64,000 bases of DNA from a virus, in IMG/VR virus record IMGVR_UViG_3300020162_002681, positions 62,001 to 126,000 of that record; one strand, given 5' to 3'. Below, piece after piece: positions 50,258 through 60,172 of this stretch (its first letter is position 1; every line of letters starts with the position of its first letter). The notes under the pieces are model-generated. The model had not been told where the DNA came from and made no database searches. It saw nothing but the letters and a program-made list of their open reading frames with translations. Both the position numbers and the translations under genes were made by a program.

Positions 50258-53200
50258 ACTGCATAAGCACTACTAGGTAGGGCAAAACTTGTACCATTGT
50301 AAAGTGAAATCCGCCTGTACACCACAAATGAATCTAAATTGATGTTCAAGCCACTTGTAGTTATTGCAGTGGCTTGCCCTATTTGTGCGTTAGTGTTCCA
50401 GTCACGATACTCATAGTCGTCAGCAGCTTCGTATACTCGTACTCCACCAACATACAATCTAAGTGTTCCATCCTGTCTTGTAAGAGCAATATGATTGAAC
50501 ACAGTTGAGGATATAGGCAAAGCTATAGAGAAGAGGGCAAATCCAAGTATTAATGAGCGCCCCAAGTATAGTCGGTCGGCTGAAAAGAAGAGGCTGAGTC
50601 CTTGTTGTGTGTAGATGTTGATAACTTCGCTTCCAGTGGTAGCTCGGTCAGTAAGTAACCAACCTGCAACTGTGAAATCATCCAACAGAAAAGAGAAATC
50701 TGAGTCATTAGGTATTTGCACATAGGCTGGCGCACTGTTCTTGCTAATAGGGAAACTGGCGGCTCCAAACTTCTTGGTCACGGTGTCCAGTATAGAGATG
50801 TTGCTAGTCAGGGTCTTAGCGCGGTAACTCTGGTCAATGATACTACTATCGAAGTTCAACAACGTAACTATCTTAGCTGGCTGGTAATAGTCTCGAATGC
50901 TTCGCTCGATGGCAGAAAAAGAAGTTGGGCTTATCTTGTAGTCAATGATGCAAAACATGGCTACGCTACCTTTCACGCTTCTATCGTCAAACACCCTGTC
51001 CTTGGCAATAGAGTTAATGGTCACTAGGTCGGTCGAATTGAATATCACTACACTTAGAGATTCTTCAGGTAGCACATAATCACGTTCTCTTTCTGCCCCG
51101 TTTGCCCAAACGTCACCAAAAAAGTCTGTTGCTAGGAGTTCGCCGTCATTGCCAGAGTTGAATATGTTGTTGCTGGCTTGCCCGAATAAGAAAGCTGCTC
51201 CAGTTTGCCCTGCTTTGCGAATGTATGCCATGATAAAGCAATAACCACTACTGCTGCTAGGTGTGCCAAAGTCTAGCCGTGAAGAGCCATCTATGTTAAA
51301 TCTAGCTGCGGGTAGCCCGTCAAGTTGTGCTGGTGTGATGTAGTTGACTGCGTTTGCTCCAATTAGTTCTTGACCATTAGTTCTATATTCAACTAATTGC
51401 ATAATGTTGCCACTGGATAAGGTGACAACATCAGGGGTGACGATGAAGAATGAGCTGAAGGTATTAAGGAGAGTTTTGAGATTGATGTAGAGTTGGTTAG
51501 TTAGTAATGTGATACTGATGTTGAAACTGAATGTGAGTGATTCAGTGCTAGTGTAGGCGCGAATAGTGAAGCTAATGAAGTCGTCGGTCGGGCAAGTGAA
51601 TGTGAGGTCGTTCCCAGTTATCGTTGCTGAGTAGTGATTAACAAGTATCTCGTAGTCTACAGTGTTGCCAGCTATCTCAGTGACTTTCTTGTTGAGGTTA
51701 ACAATAACGTCTTCAGTGTATCGAAATTCTGTCTCGGTACTAAAAAGCAATAACGTAGAGTCAAAGAATTTATTTGCAAGAAGATGAGTCGCCTCTGCTA
51801 GTTCGCTATCATTCAAAGCAACTGACCAGCCTATAAAGTATAGCAATTCTCCTTTTAGCTGTGAAGTAAAACCATTGAAAGGTATTGCGGCTCCAGTGTT
51901 TGTAGCTGTAATGATTGCTCCATATTCAGTGGGAAATTGGTAGTTAAAGGCATTGACCCCAATTTTGTTCACCTTCGTATTTAATTGGGTTACGGCTGTT
52001 GTGCCGAATATCTCTTCACTAGTGGGAGTAGTCCATAGAACTCCATTAGCAAATATGTCTGGAAAGCCATTCGCAATGAAACGTTCCCCAATTTGTTTCT
52101 GCTTGTATACCCAGATGTAGGTCTTGCAGTTGACTGATGTGCCAGATAGTGATTTGGGGTTGAGAGAACTGTTGGTAATGAAAGATGCTTTGACTCCATC
52201 GTAAGTAATCTGGTTAACTCCTACGTCACTTGCTATGTAAAGAGGCTTGCTAGGCAGTCGTCGGCAGTCTTCCCACTGAACTATATTGCCAAACGTATCA
52301 GTATAAATCCCGTAAGGAATGTCGTCACCATCTTTAAGTGTTGATAGGGACGCTGCAATATTAAATTGCTGAGGGAAATCAAGAATAAAAGGGTCTGCTA
52401 TTACAGTTTCTAGCGAAAAACTAAAATAAGACACCATAGAGTTGCTATTAGTGATGCTGATAGTGAAGTTACCGTCAAAGACCTCTGGGATATAGCCCGA
52501 TAGAACTGAGCCTGTAAAACTAAGTCCTAGACCACTAGGAGATATGTAGGTGTAAGTAGTGATATCAAAGAACTCATCGACAGCAATAGTCGCAAAGTCA
52601 AAGCTGAAAAATGCATCAACAAAATTTCTGAATGAAGGTTGAGACGAAATTACTACACCGTTGTAGTTGACATATATCTCTGCTAACTTAGCTTCCACTG
52701 CTGCCAATGTAAGCGATGGACAAGGCGATTCAGCCGTGATGATTGCTGCAATTTTTCCTCTTACACTCAGCCCTCCAGTAACTGCGCTTCCACCGAATCC
52801 GCCGACTATTTCATATTCGTTTGCATTATCTATATTAGTGACACTAAGTATTCTTGGATTGTTGGTCGGTATGAAGGCTGTAGGAGGCACACTGCGACTA
52901 TTGATTCGTGAAGTAGCATTATATACAGAGTTACCAGCTAGAGGTGCTTCAGCCCACAAGGTAGTACTACCTGAACGAAAGATGTCAAAGTATGTCGGTG
53001 GGTCACCCGCAATAACTCCAGAAGAAGCTATGGGAAAACTTCCAGCAACTCTTGTAAGGTATACGAGTATTAATGTACCTACCTTAACTGGGCTGCGGAA
53101 AACTAAGGACTGATTACCGTTATCTGCAAAATCTATACTGGGTTGACCGTTAAACTGACTATCACTAGTAACCAGAGTGGGAGGATTACTGGAAGCTTGC

Positions 53201-53403
53201 AGGAAATTTCCATCAAATAAAAGGTTGTAGATGGTTTGAACTTGGTTAGCTCCGTTAGACCCTATCTTTGAAAAGGTCAGATATTCTGGGTCACATAAAT
53301 ATAATCCATTCAAGTTGGGAATTAGTTTTGCAACATCATACACCTGACTCGCGTATGAATAGCCAGCAGAAAAGGAATGATTATAAGCTGCCGATAATTT
53401 CAT
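50254..53403 (-). CDS. large LamG-type tail fibre protein
   Basis: The 1049-residue protein has three repeats of a jelly-roll module at ~58-170, ~390-480 and ~690-790. They share an xxNGxPxxxF ... L(V/D)F ... T(L/F)I pattern (for example FNGQPSIDFADNG, LDGLPAARFNIDG). A C-terminal LamG domain (~890-1049) has the HIALTRQDGTLRLYVGG strand pair. It is probably a glycan-binding fibre. It is coupled to the upstream gene by a 23 bp overlap. Confidence 0.75.
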   Translation of the reverse strand: MKLSAAYNHSFSAGYSYASQVYDVAKLIPNLNGLYLCDPEYLTFSKIGSNGANQVQTIYNLLFDGNFLQASSNPPTLVTSDSQFNGQPSIDFADNGNQSLVFRSPVKVGTLILVYLTRVAGSFPIASSGVIAGDPPTYFDIFRSGSTTLWAEAPLAGNSVYNATSRINSRSVPPTAFIPTNNPRILSVTNIDNANEYEIVGGFGGSAVTGGLSVRGKIAAIITAESPCPSLTLAAVEAKLAEIYVNYNGVVISSQPSFRNFVDAFFSFDFATIAVDEFFDITTYTYISPSGLGLSFTGSVLSGYIPEVFDGNFTISITNSNSMVSYFSFSLETVIADPFILDFPQQFNIAASLSTLKDGDDIPYGIYTDTFGNIVQWEDCRRLPSKPLYIASDVGVNQITYDGVKASFITNSSLNPKSLSGTSVNCKTYIWVYKQKQIGERFIANGFPDIFANGVLWTTPTSEEIFGTTAVTQLNTKVNKIGVNAFNYQFPTEYGAIITATNTGAAIPFNGFTSQLKGELLYFIGWSVALNDSELAEATHLLANKFFDSTLLLFSTETEFRYTEDVIVNLNKKVTEIAGNTVDYEILVNHYSATITGNDLTFTCPTDDFISFTIRAYTSTESLTFSFNISITLLTNQLYINLKTLLNTFSSFFIVTPDVVTLSSGNIMQLVEYRTNGQELIGANAVNYITPAQLDGLPAARFNIDGSSRLDFGTPSSSSGYCFIMAYIRKAGQTGAAFLFGQASNNIFNSGNDGELLATDFFGDVWANGAERERDYVLPEESLSVVIFNSTDLVTINSIAKDRVFDDRSVKGSVAMFCIIDYKISPTSFSAIERSIRDYYQPAKIVTLLNFDSSIIDQSYRAKTLTSNISILDTVTKKFGAASFPISKNSAPAYVQIPNDSDFSFLLDDFTVAGWLLTDRATTGSEVINIYTQQGLSLFFSADRLYLGRSLILGFALFSIALPISSTVFNHIALTRQDGTLRLYVGGVRVYEAADDYEYRDWNTNAQIGQATAITTSGLNINLDSFVVYRRISLYNGTSFALPSSAYAV

Positions 53404-53917
53404 TTAGTTTAGTGTTGGTGTATGCCGTCAACAGATTGGTTACTGTTTGCTTAGAGTAAGTGAACCCAAACTCTTTCCATATCTGTAAAAAAGTGAGCCA
53501 ACCTTCGTCTTGAGTCACATGATTCTTAATTTGGTCAGCTTCACTTCGGGTTAATAAGGTAGGAGAAAAATACCCTGCGATTCCATTTACTTTAGGTAAG
53601 GGGGGTATATCAGCACTCATATTTATTTCTGGAAGGTTCCTTACTATCCAACGCCACGCTTCTACGGCAGCTTTAGTTTCTTCAGATAGATGTGCTGCAC
53701 CAATTATCCAATCAACACTTGTTAAGGCAGCTTTTCTTTGTTCTTGTGTGGCAGTCTGGCTAACTGTGTTAGTTAGGTCTAGGGCAGGAAAAAATCCATA
53801 CAAGGATAGTGTGTCATCATCAATGTAGGCTGGCTGAACTACACTGCCAAGTTGAGTAAGTATGTTGACAATAGCCGAAGCACGACTAAAAATACTACCA
53901 TCTTTTCTATATAACAT
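53381..53917 (-). CDS. hypothetical virion protein
   Basis: The 178-residue, mostly helical protein is not recognised. It lies between a membrane protein and a fibre, overlapping the fibre start by 23 bp and following the membrane gene with no gap. A chaperone or adaptor for the fibre would fit the pairing, but there is no direct evidence. Confidence 0.5.
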   Translation of the reverse strand: MLYRKDGSIFSRASAIVNILTQLGSVVQPAYIDDDTLSLYGFFPALDLTNTVSQTATQEQRKAALTSVDWIIGAAHLSEETKAAVEAWRWIVRNLPEINMSADIPPLPKVNGIAGYFSPTLLTRSEADQIKNHVTQDEGWLTFLQIWKEFGFTYSKQTVTNLLTAYTNTKLNEIIGSL

Positions 53918-54691
53918 CTAAACAATCCTCAGCTTTTTCTTGAACCAATCCGCAACTTTAGTGAAACGGGATGTCCCCCTATCGTATATTAAGCTGTTAA
54001 CTTGCATGGCTTTATCATAGGCAGCTTCTCTTGTGATGTCGCTCCATCCAACTTCAGATTCGTTTTGAACTTCGCATTTTTCTCGACTATCATACTGAAC
54101 AAAAATAATTCCATGAGGGTCTTCTGCCACATCATCTACAAGTAACATCACATACTGCCCAAACATGTAGCAGGTAGATAAAAACCTCTTTTGTTTGTTA
54201 GATATCGTGGGTAAGTCTTGGTGGGTATGTATAAATGCTTTTGCAGCTTGTAATTTGTCTAGGTATTGGTAATCTGCTAAGGACATTATAGAGAAAGTAT
54301 CTACATCTTTTAGCTTAGTTCCTACAGGCTCTATGCCAAGTCTGGTTGCCTCGGCTAATACTGACACTCTCTTCCAGTGGTAGACTGCGTTTTGTTTACC
54401 ATTATGGAAACCAGCAATCAACACTCGGTCAGCTTTAGTGACTTCTCTTAACTCTACTGCAATATCATCAAGACTCTCAAGCAACTCTAAGTCCGAACCT
54501 CGGAGCAGGTCAATTGCAAACTCTACTGGCTTGGACTTGAATAATGATATAAGTCTCTCAAGAACCATCAATAGTATAATGATGTTGGTTATATTTGAGG
54601 GTAAGGTTATAGTTGTCCCAAACAAATCGAACGATGGAGCATCACTAGGGTTAGGTGTAGGTTGGACTTCGTACTGTTTAGTTGTTGCCAT
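53918..54691 (-). CDS. membrane-anchored protein with GAF-like region
   Basis: The 257-residue protein has one transmembrane helix at ~35-52 (ITNIIILLMVLERLISLF). A soluble domain (~75-225) follows that resembles GAF sensory folds. VTKADRVLIAGFHNG mimics the aDRVxxxxFHxdG opening, and PHGIIFVQYDS the closing strand pair. GAF domains bind small molecules; no catalytic domain follows. It is one gene in a fibre operon, which is unexpected. The GAF assignment is inference. Confidence 0.5.
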   Translation of the reverse strand: MATTKQYEVQPTPNPSDAPSFDLFGTTITLPSNITNIIILLMVLERLISLFKSKPVEFAIDLLRGSDLELLESLDDIAVELREVTKADRVLIAGFHNGKQNAVYHWKRVSVLAEATRLGIEPVGTKLKDVDTFSIMSLADYQYLDKLQAAKAFIHTHQDLPTISNKQKRFLSTCYMFGQYVMLLVDDVAEDPHGIIFVQYDSREKCEVQNESEVGWSDITREAAYDKAMQVNSLIYDRGTSRFTKVADWFKKKLRIV

Positions 54692-55661
54692 TGGTGAATG
54701 CTTCCATATTGCGGTTTTTGTAAAGAATTATCACCTTTAGTTTAACATCATCCTTATATACCAGTAGAGTGTAGGTATTGTCGAGCTTGCTTATTTTAGG
54801 TAGATAACCATTTTCAAAAACTATATCCGCATCAGCGCTGAAGCTAAGTATTCCAACAAAGTTGATTATGTTGAGTGTGAAGAACTTCAAGTGAGATTGG
54901 TTAACTAATACATTAAGTGATAGCACTTTAACAGTGTCGGCGCAGACTATATTTGTTTCGTTATATGTGATTGTGTCAATAGAGGCGCTAGATAAAGGTA
55001 GTATAGCTTCGATGTCTTGGCACTGATAGATTAGATTGTTGAGTACTTTACCGTTGCAATCAAGTGCACCGCCTAGAATGGGCGACCTATCCCAACTAAT
55101 ATTTAAAGGTAGTATGCGGTAAGATTCTCCAAATCCTCCAGTGCCAGAGGGCGCGAAGAAGGACACAAAAACCCCATACGCAGGTGTAGAAAACGTGACA
55201 TCATCAAATCTTCCGAGAGCGGAAGCTTCGGGTCTATATTCCCAACTTACTCCGTTATAGGTAAGAGCATATTTGTTAGGTGCAACAGTATCTACTACAT
55301 CGCTCAGCTCACTGACACTATATTCTTTTCTGCTTACGTTAGTGACAGTGCCAAGAGTGGTGACTGCAAGATAATCTCCAGCTCCGCCAATGACAGTACC
55401 TTCAATATCTCGGAGGTATATGTTAGGGACAGTAGTAGTAAGTTTGCCGTTCTCAAATCGAAGTATTGAGCCATCGCTGTACGAATAATACTCTATGAAG
55501 TCCTTGAGATTACGTTTGCTATTACCTGCAATGATTACTGTATTCTTGTATGTCTTTGTAGTAATATTCCTAGAAGTGAATCCTAAGAGTAAAGTTCCTA
55601 CTGGAACTAGGTTGTAGTCGGCTTCGCTCTCGTTGATAGTATGTGGAAATATGGTGCTCAT
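54678..55661 (-). CDS. tail fibre protein
   Basis: The 327-residue protein starts MSTIFPHTINES, parallel to MSTILKHTLNND of the adjacent 614-residue fibre, so the two share an attachment region. It contains LSDV/FDDV repeats (VSELSDVVDTVAPNKYALTY, RFDDVTFSTPAYG) typical of phage fibre shafts. It overlaps the GAF-like gene start by 14 bp. Confidence 0.65.
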   Translation of the reverse strand: MSTIFPHTINESEADYNLVPVGTLLLGFTSRNITTKTYKNTVIIAGNSKRNLKDFIEYYSYSDGSILRFENGKLTTTVPNIYLRDIEGTVIGGAGDYLAVTTLGTVTNVSRKEYSVSELSDVVDTVAPNKYALTYNGVSWEYRPEASALGRFDDVTFSTPAYGVFVSFFAPSGTGGFGESYRILPLNISWDRSPILGGALDCNGKVLNNLIYQCQDIEAILPLSSASIDTITYNETNIVCADTVKVLSLNVLVNQSHLKFFTLNIINFVGILSFSADADIVFENGYLPKISKLDNTYTLLVYKDDVKLKVIILYKNRNMEAFTNGNN

Positions 55662-55663
55662 TG

Positions 55664-57508
55664 CTATGAAAATATCTGGTTCCCAATACTTCGGTGAAAG
55701 TAGTTGAATGATTGAGAGTGAACCACATCTTCAAGACCACCTAAGCGCCCAAACCTCATAGCTGGTGGTTGGTAAACTGCATCAGTATAGCGCCCCTTAC
55801 CTACTGTCAGACGTACAGAGTCAATACGCCCAAGCATACTTATTTCTGCTGATGCAATAGCCAAGTTAGTAGCAGGAGAATCAGTAGCAAGCCCAGACTT
55901 CTCCGTAAGCAACTGACCATCACAATGTACCTTGATGCTCGTCCCAACTCGCGTGACAGAAAAGAATATGTAGCGACTGTTTTGGTATCTAAAAAGGCGA
56001 TTGGCGTTATCAAATGTGTAGGTGTTAGCACCGATGGTTACAATAAGCGTTAGATTCTGAGTGCTGGTGGTTAGTTGACCTGTGTAGCTAATGCTGAAGT
56101 TGGTGGAGCTGAAATAGTCATGGGTAAGTGTTGTTACCGATTCATAAAAAGCTGTGTCTTGATATTGTAAATAGAACTCGTAAGTAAAGTCTCCAGTTAC
56201 ATTGATGGTGGAAGCGGGAGCGATGGTGATGGTGTCAATTACATTATCAAACTCGGCAATTTGATTAGGAATACCAAAGGTGATGATGTCTGTATCTTGT
56301 TGGGTCACTCCTAGTATTGTTACTGGAACTGACAGACTACTTTTATCCTCGTACCAAAGTTTATCTCGCCATTCCTGAGCCTCAAAGTCGAGCAAGAGTT
56401 TGACATATTTGAAATAATCATCATAAAGTTTAGGAGCTGCTAGGAGTTGAGTCTGGTTGTCGTCGATGTTATAGCGCCAAGCAGGTATGCCCCCCTGACC
56501 TAGAGCAGCTATGTTAAGTGCAGTGGCGGTGACGTATGTAGTTATTACTCCAGCTACGTTTTGGACAGATATTGTGATGATATCTGTTTTCCCAGCGCCA
56601 GACAACCGAATAGCTTTACCGTCTTCATATTTGACGTTAGTAAGCCCACCAATCAAGATTTGTCCAGTGTCTTGTCTTATCTCAATGAGCATCACGGCTG
56701 CTTGATTGGTACTGGGAGATAACTGCGGTAACAAAATGCACTGAGCTTGAGTAGCTACAGGTAATCCAGTGACTATCCAATAATCTGAAGTAGCATAAGG
56801 CAGATTAACAGTAGCGGCGTTACCCACCACTGTAGAAATATTAGTAAAAGAATTATAAAAATAATTACCATTGGCGTTGAGGTTCCCACCTAGTTGTGGT
56901 GATGTGTCACGGACAATGTGCAGGTCTTGATTGCTCCAAACAGTCCCGCTAGCATCAAGCGAGAGTATCTGGTGTCTATGTGGGTCGCCTTCGGTTCCTG
57001 CTGTCGGTACTAGTTCTACGTCATCGAGTTGGTTGACAAGATTAAGTCGAGTTCGGGGTCGCCATCGCGCAGTAGGTAAGTCCCAATAGAGTGTCTGATT
57101 GTTAGTAAGACCTGCTAGATTTACGTCTGTAAGCTGAGATAGAGCGTAAGCTGGGCTTGCATTAACATACGCTTCTTTGAGGGGGTCATAGCGCAGGTAC
57201 TGACCATCTACAGGTGACACTATCTCAAGGTCACTCAGTCGGTTGAGGTTGCCAATCTGCGAAGCTGCTGTAAACTCGTTACCATCCTTAACAAAGAAAT
57301 CGCCATCACGCGCATTGGTTATGTTTACATCTTGAAGCTCAGTAAACTTCTGTACGCCCTTGCCAATCTCGAATACTTTGCCAGTGAAGTCCTTAGTGTA
57401 TAGGACTGCTTGCTCATCCTTAAGTGCTAAGACAAGTTCACCAACAGCAATTTCATAGGGTGCTGGAAGTGAATCGTTGTTAAGGGTGTGCTTAAGGATT
57501 GTTGACAC
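55664..57508 (-). CDS. tail fibre protein with LamG C-terminus
   Basis: The 614-residue protein has an N-terminal attachment region shared with the 327-residue neighbour. Four L(T/S)DV-type shaft repeats follow (RLSDLEIVSPVDGQYLRYD, QLTDVNLAGLTNNQTLYWD). A beta module is shared with the 537-residue fibre (LSGAGKTDIITI), and a LamG domain lies at ~419-603 ending RLTVGKGRYTDAVYQPP. The start is GTG at 57508, overlapping the upstream gene by 17 bp. Confidence 0.75.
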   Translation of the reverse strand: MSTILKHTLNNDSLPAPYEIAVGELVLALKDEQAVLYTKDFTGKVFEIGKGVQKFTELQDVNITNARDGDFFVKDGNEFTAASQIGNLNRLSDLEIVSPVDGQYLRYDPLKEAYVNASPAYALSQLTDVNLAGLTNNQTLYWDLPTARWRPRTRLNLVNQLDDVELVPTAGTEGDPHRHQILSLDASGTVWSNQDLHIVRDTSPQLGGNLNANGNYFYNSFTNISTVVGNAATVNLPYATSDYWIVTGLPVATQAQCILLPQLSPSTNQAAVMLIEIRQDTGQILIGGLTNVKYEDGKAIRLSGAGKTDIITISVQNVAGVITTYVTATALNIAALGQGGIPAWRYNIDDNQTQLLAAPKLYDDYFKYVKLLLDFEAQEWRDKLWYEDKSSLSVPVTILGVTQQDTDIITFGIPNQIAEFDNVIDTITIAPASTINVTGDFTYEFYLQYQDTAFYESVTTLTHDYFSSTNFSISYTGQLTTSTQNLTLIVTIGANTYTFDNANRLFRYQNSRYIFFSVTRVGTSIKVHCDGQLLTEKSGLATDSPATNLAIASAEISMLGRIDSVRLTVGKGRYTDAVYQPPAMRFGRLGGLEDVVHSQSFNYFHRSIGNQIFS

Positions 57509-57884
57509 AAGCTTGTGGTACTAATTGTACTTGTAAGCGTTCGAGATACTCTAGGCAGGTAAGGTCGTGTTCAATTGGTGTAAGTATGCGGATGATGCCA
57601 TAGAGGTCATCTATATCAGCTAAACGATTCAACTCATACTTCTTCCAGCTGTTTGCAAGTTTGTATAGTAAGTCAAAGTCATTCTGATACAAGAACTCGC
57701 CAGTTAGATACAAAGCATTAGACAGAAAATAAAGCTGACGTTGAGGTGTGGTTAGTTCGAGCGCCACTACTAGGTCGCGCCAATGCATCATGAACATCCT
57801 CACCTTAGCCATAGGGAAGGATAGGCAAGCTTTATACACAATTTGGTCAGTGATAAGTTCGGTGTTACTAGAAGCTGATACCAT
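57492..57884 (-). CDS. small helical protein after large terminase
   Basis: From ATG 57884 (MVSASSNTELI) it is 130 residues and mostly helical (FLSNALYLTGEFLYQNDFDL). It overlaps the TerL stop by 17 bp. Earlier in-frame ATGs at 57932 and 57941 are also possible. No family was recognised. The location suggests a packaging or fibre-assembly accessory. Confidence 0.5.
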   Translation of the reverse strand: MVSASSNTELITDQIVYKACLSFPMAKVRMFMMHWRDLVVALELTTPQRQLYFLSNALYLTGEFLYQNDFDLLYKLANSWKKYELNRLADIDDLYGIIRILTPIEHDLTCLEYLERLQVQLVPQACVNNP

Positions 57885-59559
57885 TGATGTCGTCGCAGTT
57901 GGGGAAGGTGTCGGTGAATATGAGGAGGTCATTTGCTTCATTATACTCTGAGCTGTACTTACGAGCAAACGCATCAGCCGCCCAATATTCGTCTTCAGTA
58001 AGGAGGTTATTCTTGTCATCGCCAAATATCATTATAGTGTTGTTGCTTGTTTTTTGGCTGAGGTAGCCTATAGCATACGCTGTGCAATCTACCCACTCGT
58101 TAGTTGAAAACAGAGGAAATCCAACCAGCTCGTTGATAGCGTGGTCAGGGTCGTAAGTTTCATCTAAGGTGTAGTCCGTCGAGTGAGGTTTGTAAAAATA
58201 TAGTTGCCCATTCTTGATGAAGGGTACAGCCGCACCAAATCGCTTTTCTTTGTCAGCTTGTGCCTTACCCCCCCATTCGCTAGGTCTGAAAGGGACAATG
58301 TTGGGATACTCACTGGCAAGCAATCGCATCACTGCTTCACCATTAGCTTTTGCCTCAACACCAATTTCAGCTTCAGGATACTTCTTGGCTAACTTTTTGA
58401 TAGCAGTCATTTGCCCCACAATATCCAGCTTAGCTCGAATACCGTCAATCACATAATAGCTGTCTTCTTTTCTGCCCACCACAGCACCGAGGTTCCAGCT
58501 CGTAGAAGCGGTTGATGCCGAAAAGGTTAAGTCCCACATAATAATCATCGAGTCCATCTTAGTCGGCTTCTGAGACACAATGCGAATATCTTTCTCGTCG
58601 AGCGTGATGCCCTTACCACCACCTGAAGGGTCTTGCTGGAATAAGGTCTTGCGTCTAATTGGGTTGATTGTGTTGAGATAACTGAGAGGTAGGCGTATTT
58701 TGTCCATAAGCTCACCTTCAGTCTTACGTGGGTCGTTCCACTTAGCTCCAAGAGGGGAAAAGTATGTCTTACGAGCAGCAAACTCAGCAGGGATACAAAG
58801 CTCGAAGAAGCCGTCTTCACCTCTGTATTTCTCGAATAAGTGAGCAATCAAGTCATCATCACCAAGACGCTGACAAATAGCTATCTTGATGTCTTCATTA
58901 ACATCATTGGTACGCCCGAATAACTGGTCAGTCACCCATGAGTTTCTGTCTCTTCGGATACTCTCATTTTTGTACATTGTCTCATCAATAATATCGTCGA
59001 TGAGGAAGACTGTTGCTCCATTACCAATAATCCCAGTCTCAGGTGAGGATATGTTAATTGCACCATATGCAGTGTTTGTTACTTCTTTTTTAGTTGATTG
59101 GTCATCAGATAACTTAAAGGAGTATTGAGGACTATTTGGATTACAGTATCTATCCTTGTACTTAGGGTTGTTGATAATATTTCTAGTCCCAAGTAAGTTT
59201 TTGGTACATAGGTCTAGTTTGTGGGACGACAGGAAGAAACGCTCTTCGGGATGACTAATCCATCTATATGCAGGGGCTGAAACCGAGGCTATTGTTGACT
59301 TTGAGCTGCGGGGTGATACAGTAATTGCAAGCTTTCTTATCTGTCTATTTAGTGCTGCCTCGATATGTTCAGCAATACAATCAATGTGCCAATTAGATGT
59401 TAAGTTTGTACCTTGATGAAATCCCCATGACCAAGGAAAGAAATGTCGTAGCTTCTTACTCGCTTTTTCTGCCAACACATCATCGAGCGCATCAGTCATC
59501 TGCCGAAGTTCAGCTTCGCTCATGTCATTAGATTGTTTTTGTGTGGTTCTTGCTGCCAT
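57868..59559 (-). CDS. terminase large subunit
   Basis: The 563-residue protein has the packaging ATPase and nuclease domains. The Walker A-like loop is VSPRSSKST (~81-89), Walker B is VFLIDDIID (~190) and a coupling motif is ICQRLGDDDL. The RNase H-like nuclease has acidic residues in IIMWDLTF (~350), IGVEAKANGE (~405) and EWVDCTAYAIG (~505). It translocates and cuts concatemeric DNA with TerS and portal. It is transcribed away from TerS from a shared AT-rich region. Confidence 0.95.
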   Translation of the reverse strand: MAARTTQKQSNDMSEAELRQMTDALDDVLAEKASKKLRHFFPWSWGFHQGTNLTSNWHIDCIAEHIEAALNRQIRKLAITVSPRSSKSTIASVSAPAYRWISHPEERFFLSSHKLDLCTKNLLGTRNIINNPKYKDRYCNPNSPQYSFKLSDDQSTKKEVTNTAYGAINISSPETGIIGNGATVFLIDDIIDETMYKNESIRRDRNSWVTDQLFGRTNDVNEDIKIAICQRLGDDDLIAHLFEKYRGEDGFFELCIPAEFAARKTYFSPLGAKWNDPRKTEGELMDKIRLPLSYLNTINPIRRKTLFQQDPSGGGKGITLDEKDIRIVSQKPTKMDSMIIMWDLTFSASTASTSWNLGAVVGRKEDSYYVIDGIRAKLDIVGQMTAIKKLAKKYPEAEIGVEAKANGEAVMRLLASEYPNIVPFRPSEWGGKAQADKEKRFGAAVPFIKNGQLYFYKPHSTDYTLDETYDPDHAINELVGFPLFSTNEWVDCTAYAIGYLSQKTSNNTIMIFGDDKNNLLTEDEYWAADAFARKYSSEYNEANDLLIFTDTFPNCDDINGISF

Positions 59560-59583
59560 GTGTATATTGTGATATATTGTGTA

Positions 59584-59592
59584 AGTATATCA
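59584..59592 (-). promoter_or_regulatory. extended -10 promoter of TerL (TGATATACT)
   Basis: The minus strand reads TGATATACT 25 bp before the TerL ATG, inside the 48 bp AT-rich divergent region between TerL and the plus-strand TerS operon. Confidence 0.5.
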
Positions 59593-59607
59593 TTAGGATG
59601 AATTTGA

Positions 59608-59850
59608 ATGGTTCCAGACTATTTTCACCAAAAAGCTGCATACAATCATAAAAAAGATGATAACGTTGCTGTATCTAAAGGTTTCCAAGATTTTATAGAT
59701 ACGTTACCTAAGACTTATGAACCTAAAGATATTCGGATTGGTTCTAAAGTACCCATGACCTACAAAGAGCGTGTAAAGTACTTGCACAATTCTGAGTTAG
59801 GTAAATTAATGGGTTTTAAACAAGATGGCTCGATTCAAAGTTCAGATTAA
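59608..59850 (+). CDS. 80-residue hypothetical protein
   Basis: This is the first gene of the plus-strand TerS operon. It is Lys/Asp-rich and soluble (YFHQKAAYNHKKDDNVAVSK), with no known motif. It overlaps the next gene by 26 bp. A packaging accessory role is inferred only from the operon. Confidence 0.55.
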   Translation: MVPDYFHQKAAYNHKKDDNVAVSKGFQDFIDTLPKTYEPKDIRIGSKVPMTYKERVKYLHNSELGKLMGFKQDGSIQSSD

Positions 59851-60172
59851 AGGCAGCATACTCAAGCAGCCAATGAAGCGCTACATTCCTCCAGATGTTA
59901 TTGGTGTGCAGTTCTTGATTGATTTTGCTAAGTGTGATGCTAAGAATCCTCATACTATTGAATACTTGAAGGTCATAGTACCGACAGAAAAGAATGTGGT
60001 AGCTGCCAATGCCGTAATGGTGTGGACAGTATTGCATAAAGAGCTAGACTTGAAGCTCTATAGCCCTAAGCAGAGCGTGGTAGACTACATAGACAATCAC
60101 CTCACTCCGTTCGGGGTGCAGAAAAAAGAGATTAGGAGATGTGAAGCTAGTGGCACAATACAGAGTAACTAA
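59825..60172 (+). CDS. 115-residue hypothetical protein
   Basis: The basic alpha/beta protein is not recognised (RFKVQIKGSILKQPMKRYIP). It overlaps both neighbours (26 and 32 bp), indicating translational coupling in the TerS operon. Function unknown. Confidence 0.55.
   Translation: MARFKVQIKGSILKQPMKRYIPPDVIGVQFLIDFAKCDAKNPHTIEYLKVIVPTEKNVVAANAVMVWTVLHKELDLKLYSPKQSVVDYIDNHLTPFGVQKKEIRRCEASGTIQSN

Noticed and set aside
57868-58025. Long version of the gene at 57492 starting at 58025
   Set aside because: It would overlap the TerL coding end by 158 bp; internal ATGs at 57884-57941 are preferred.
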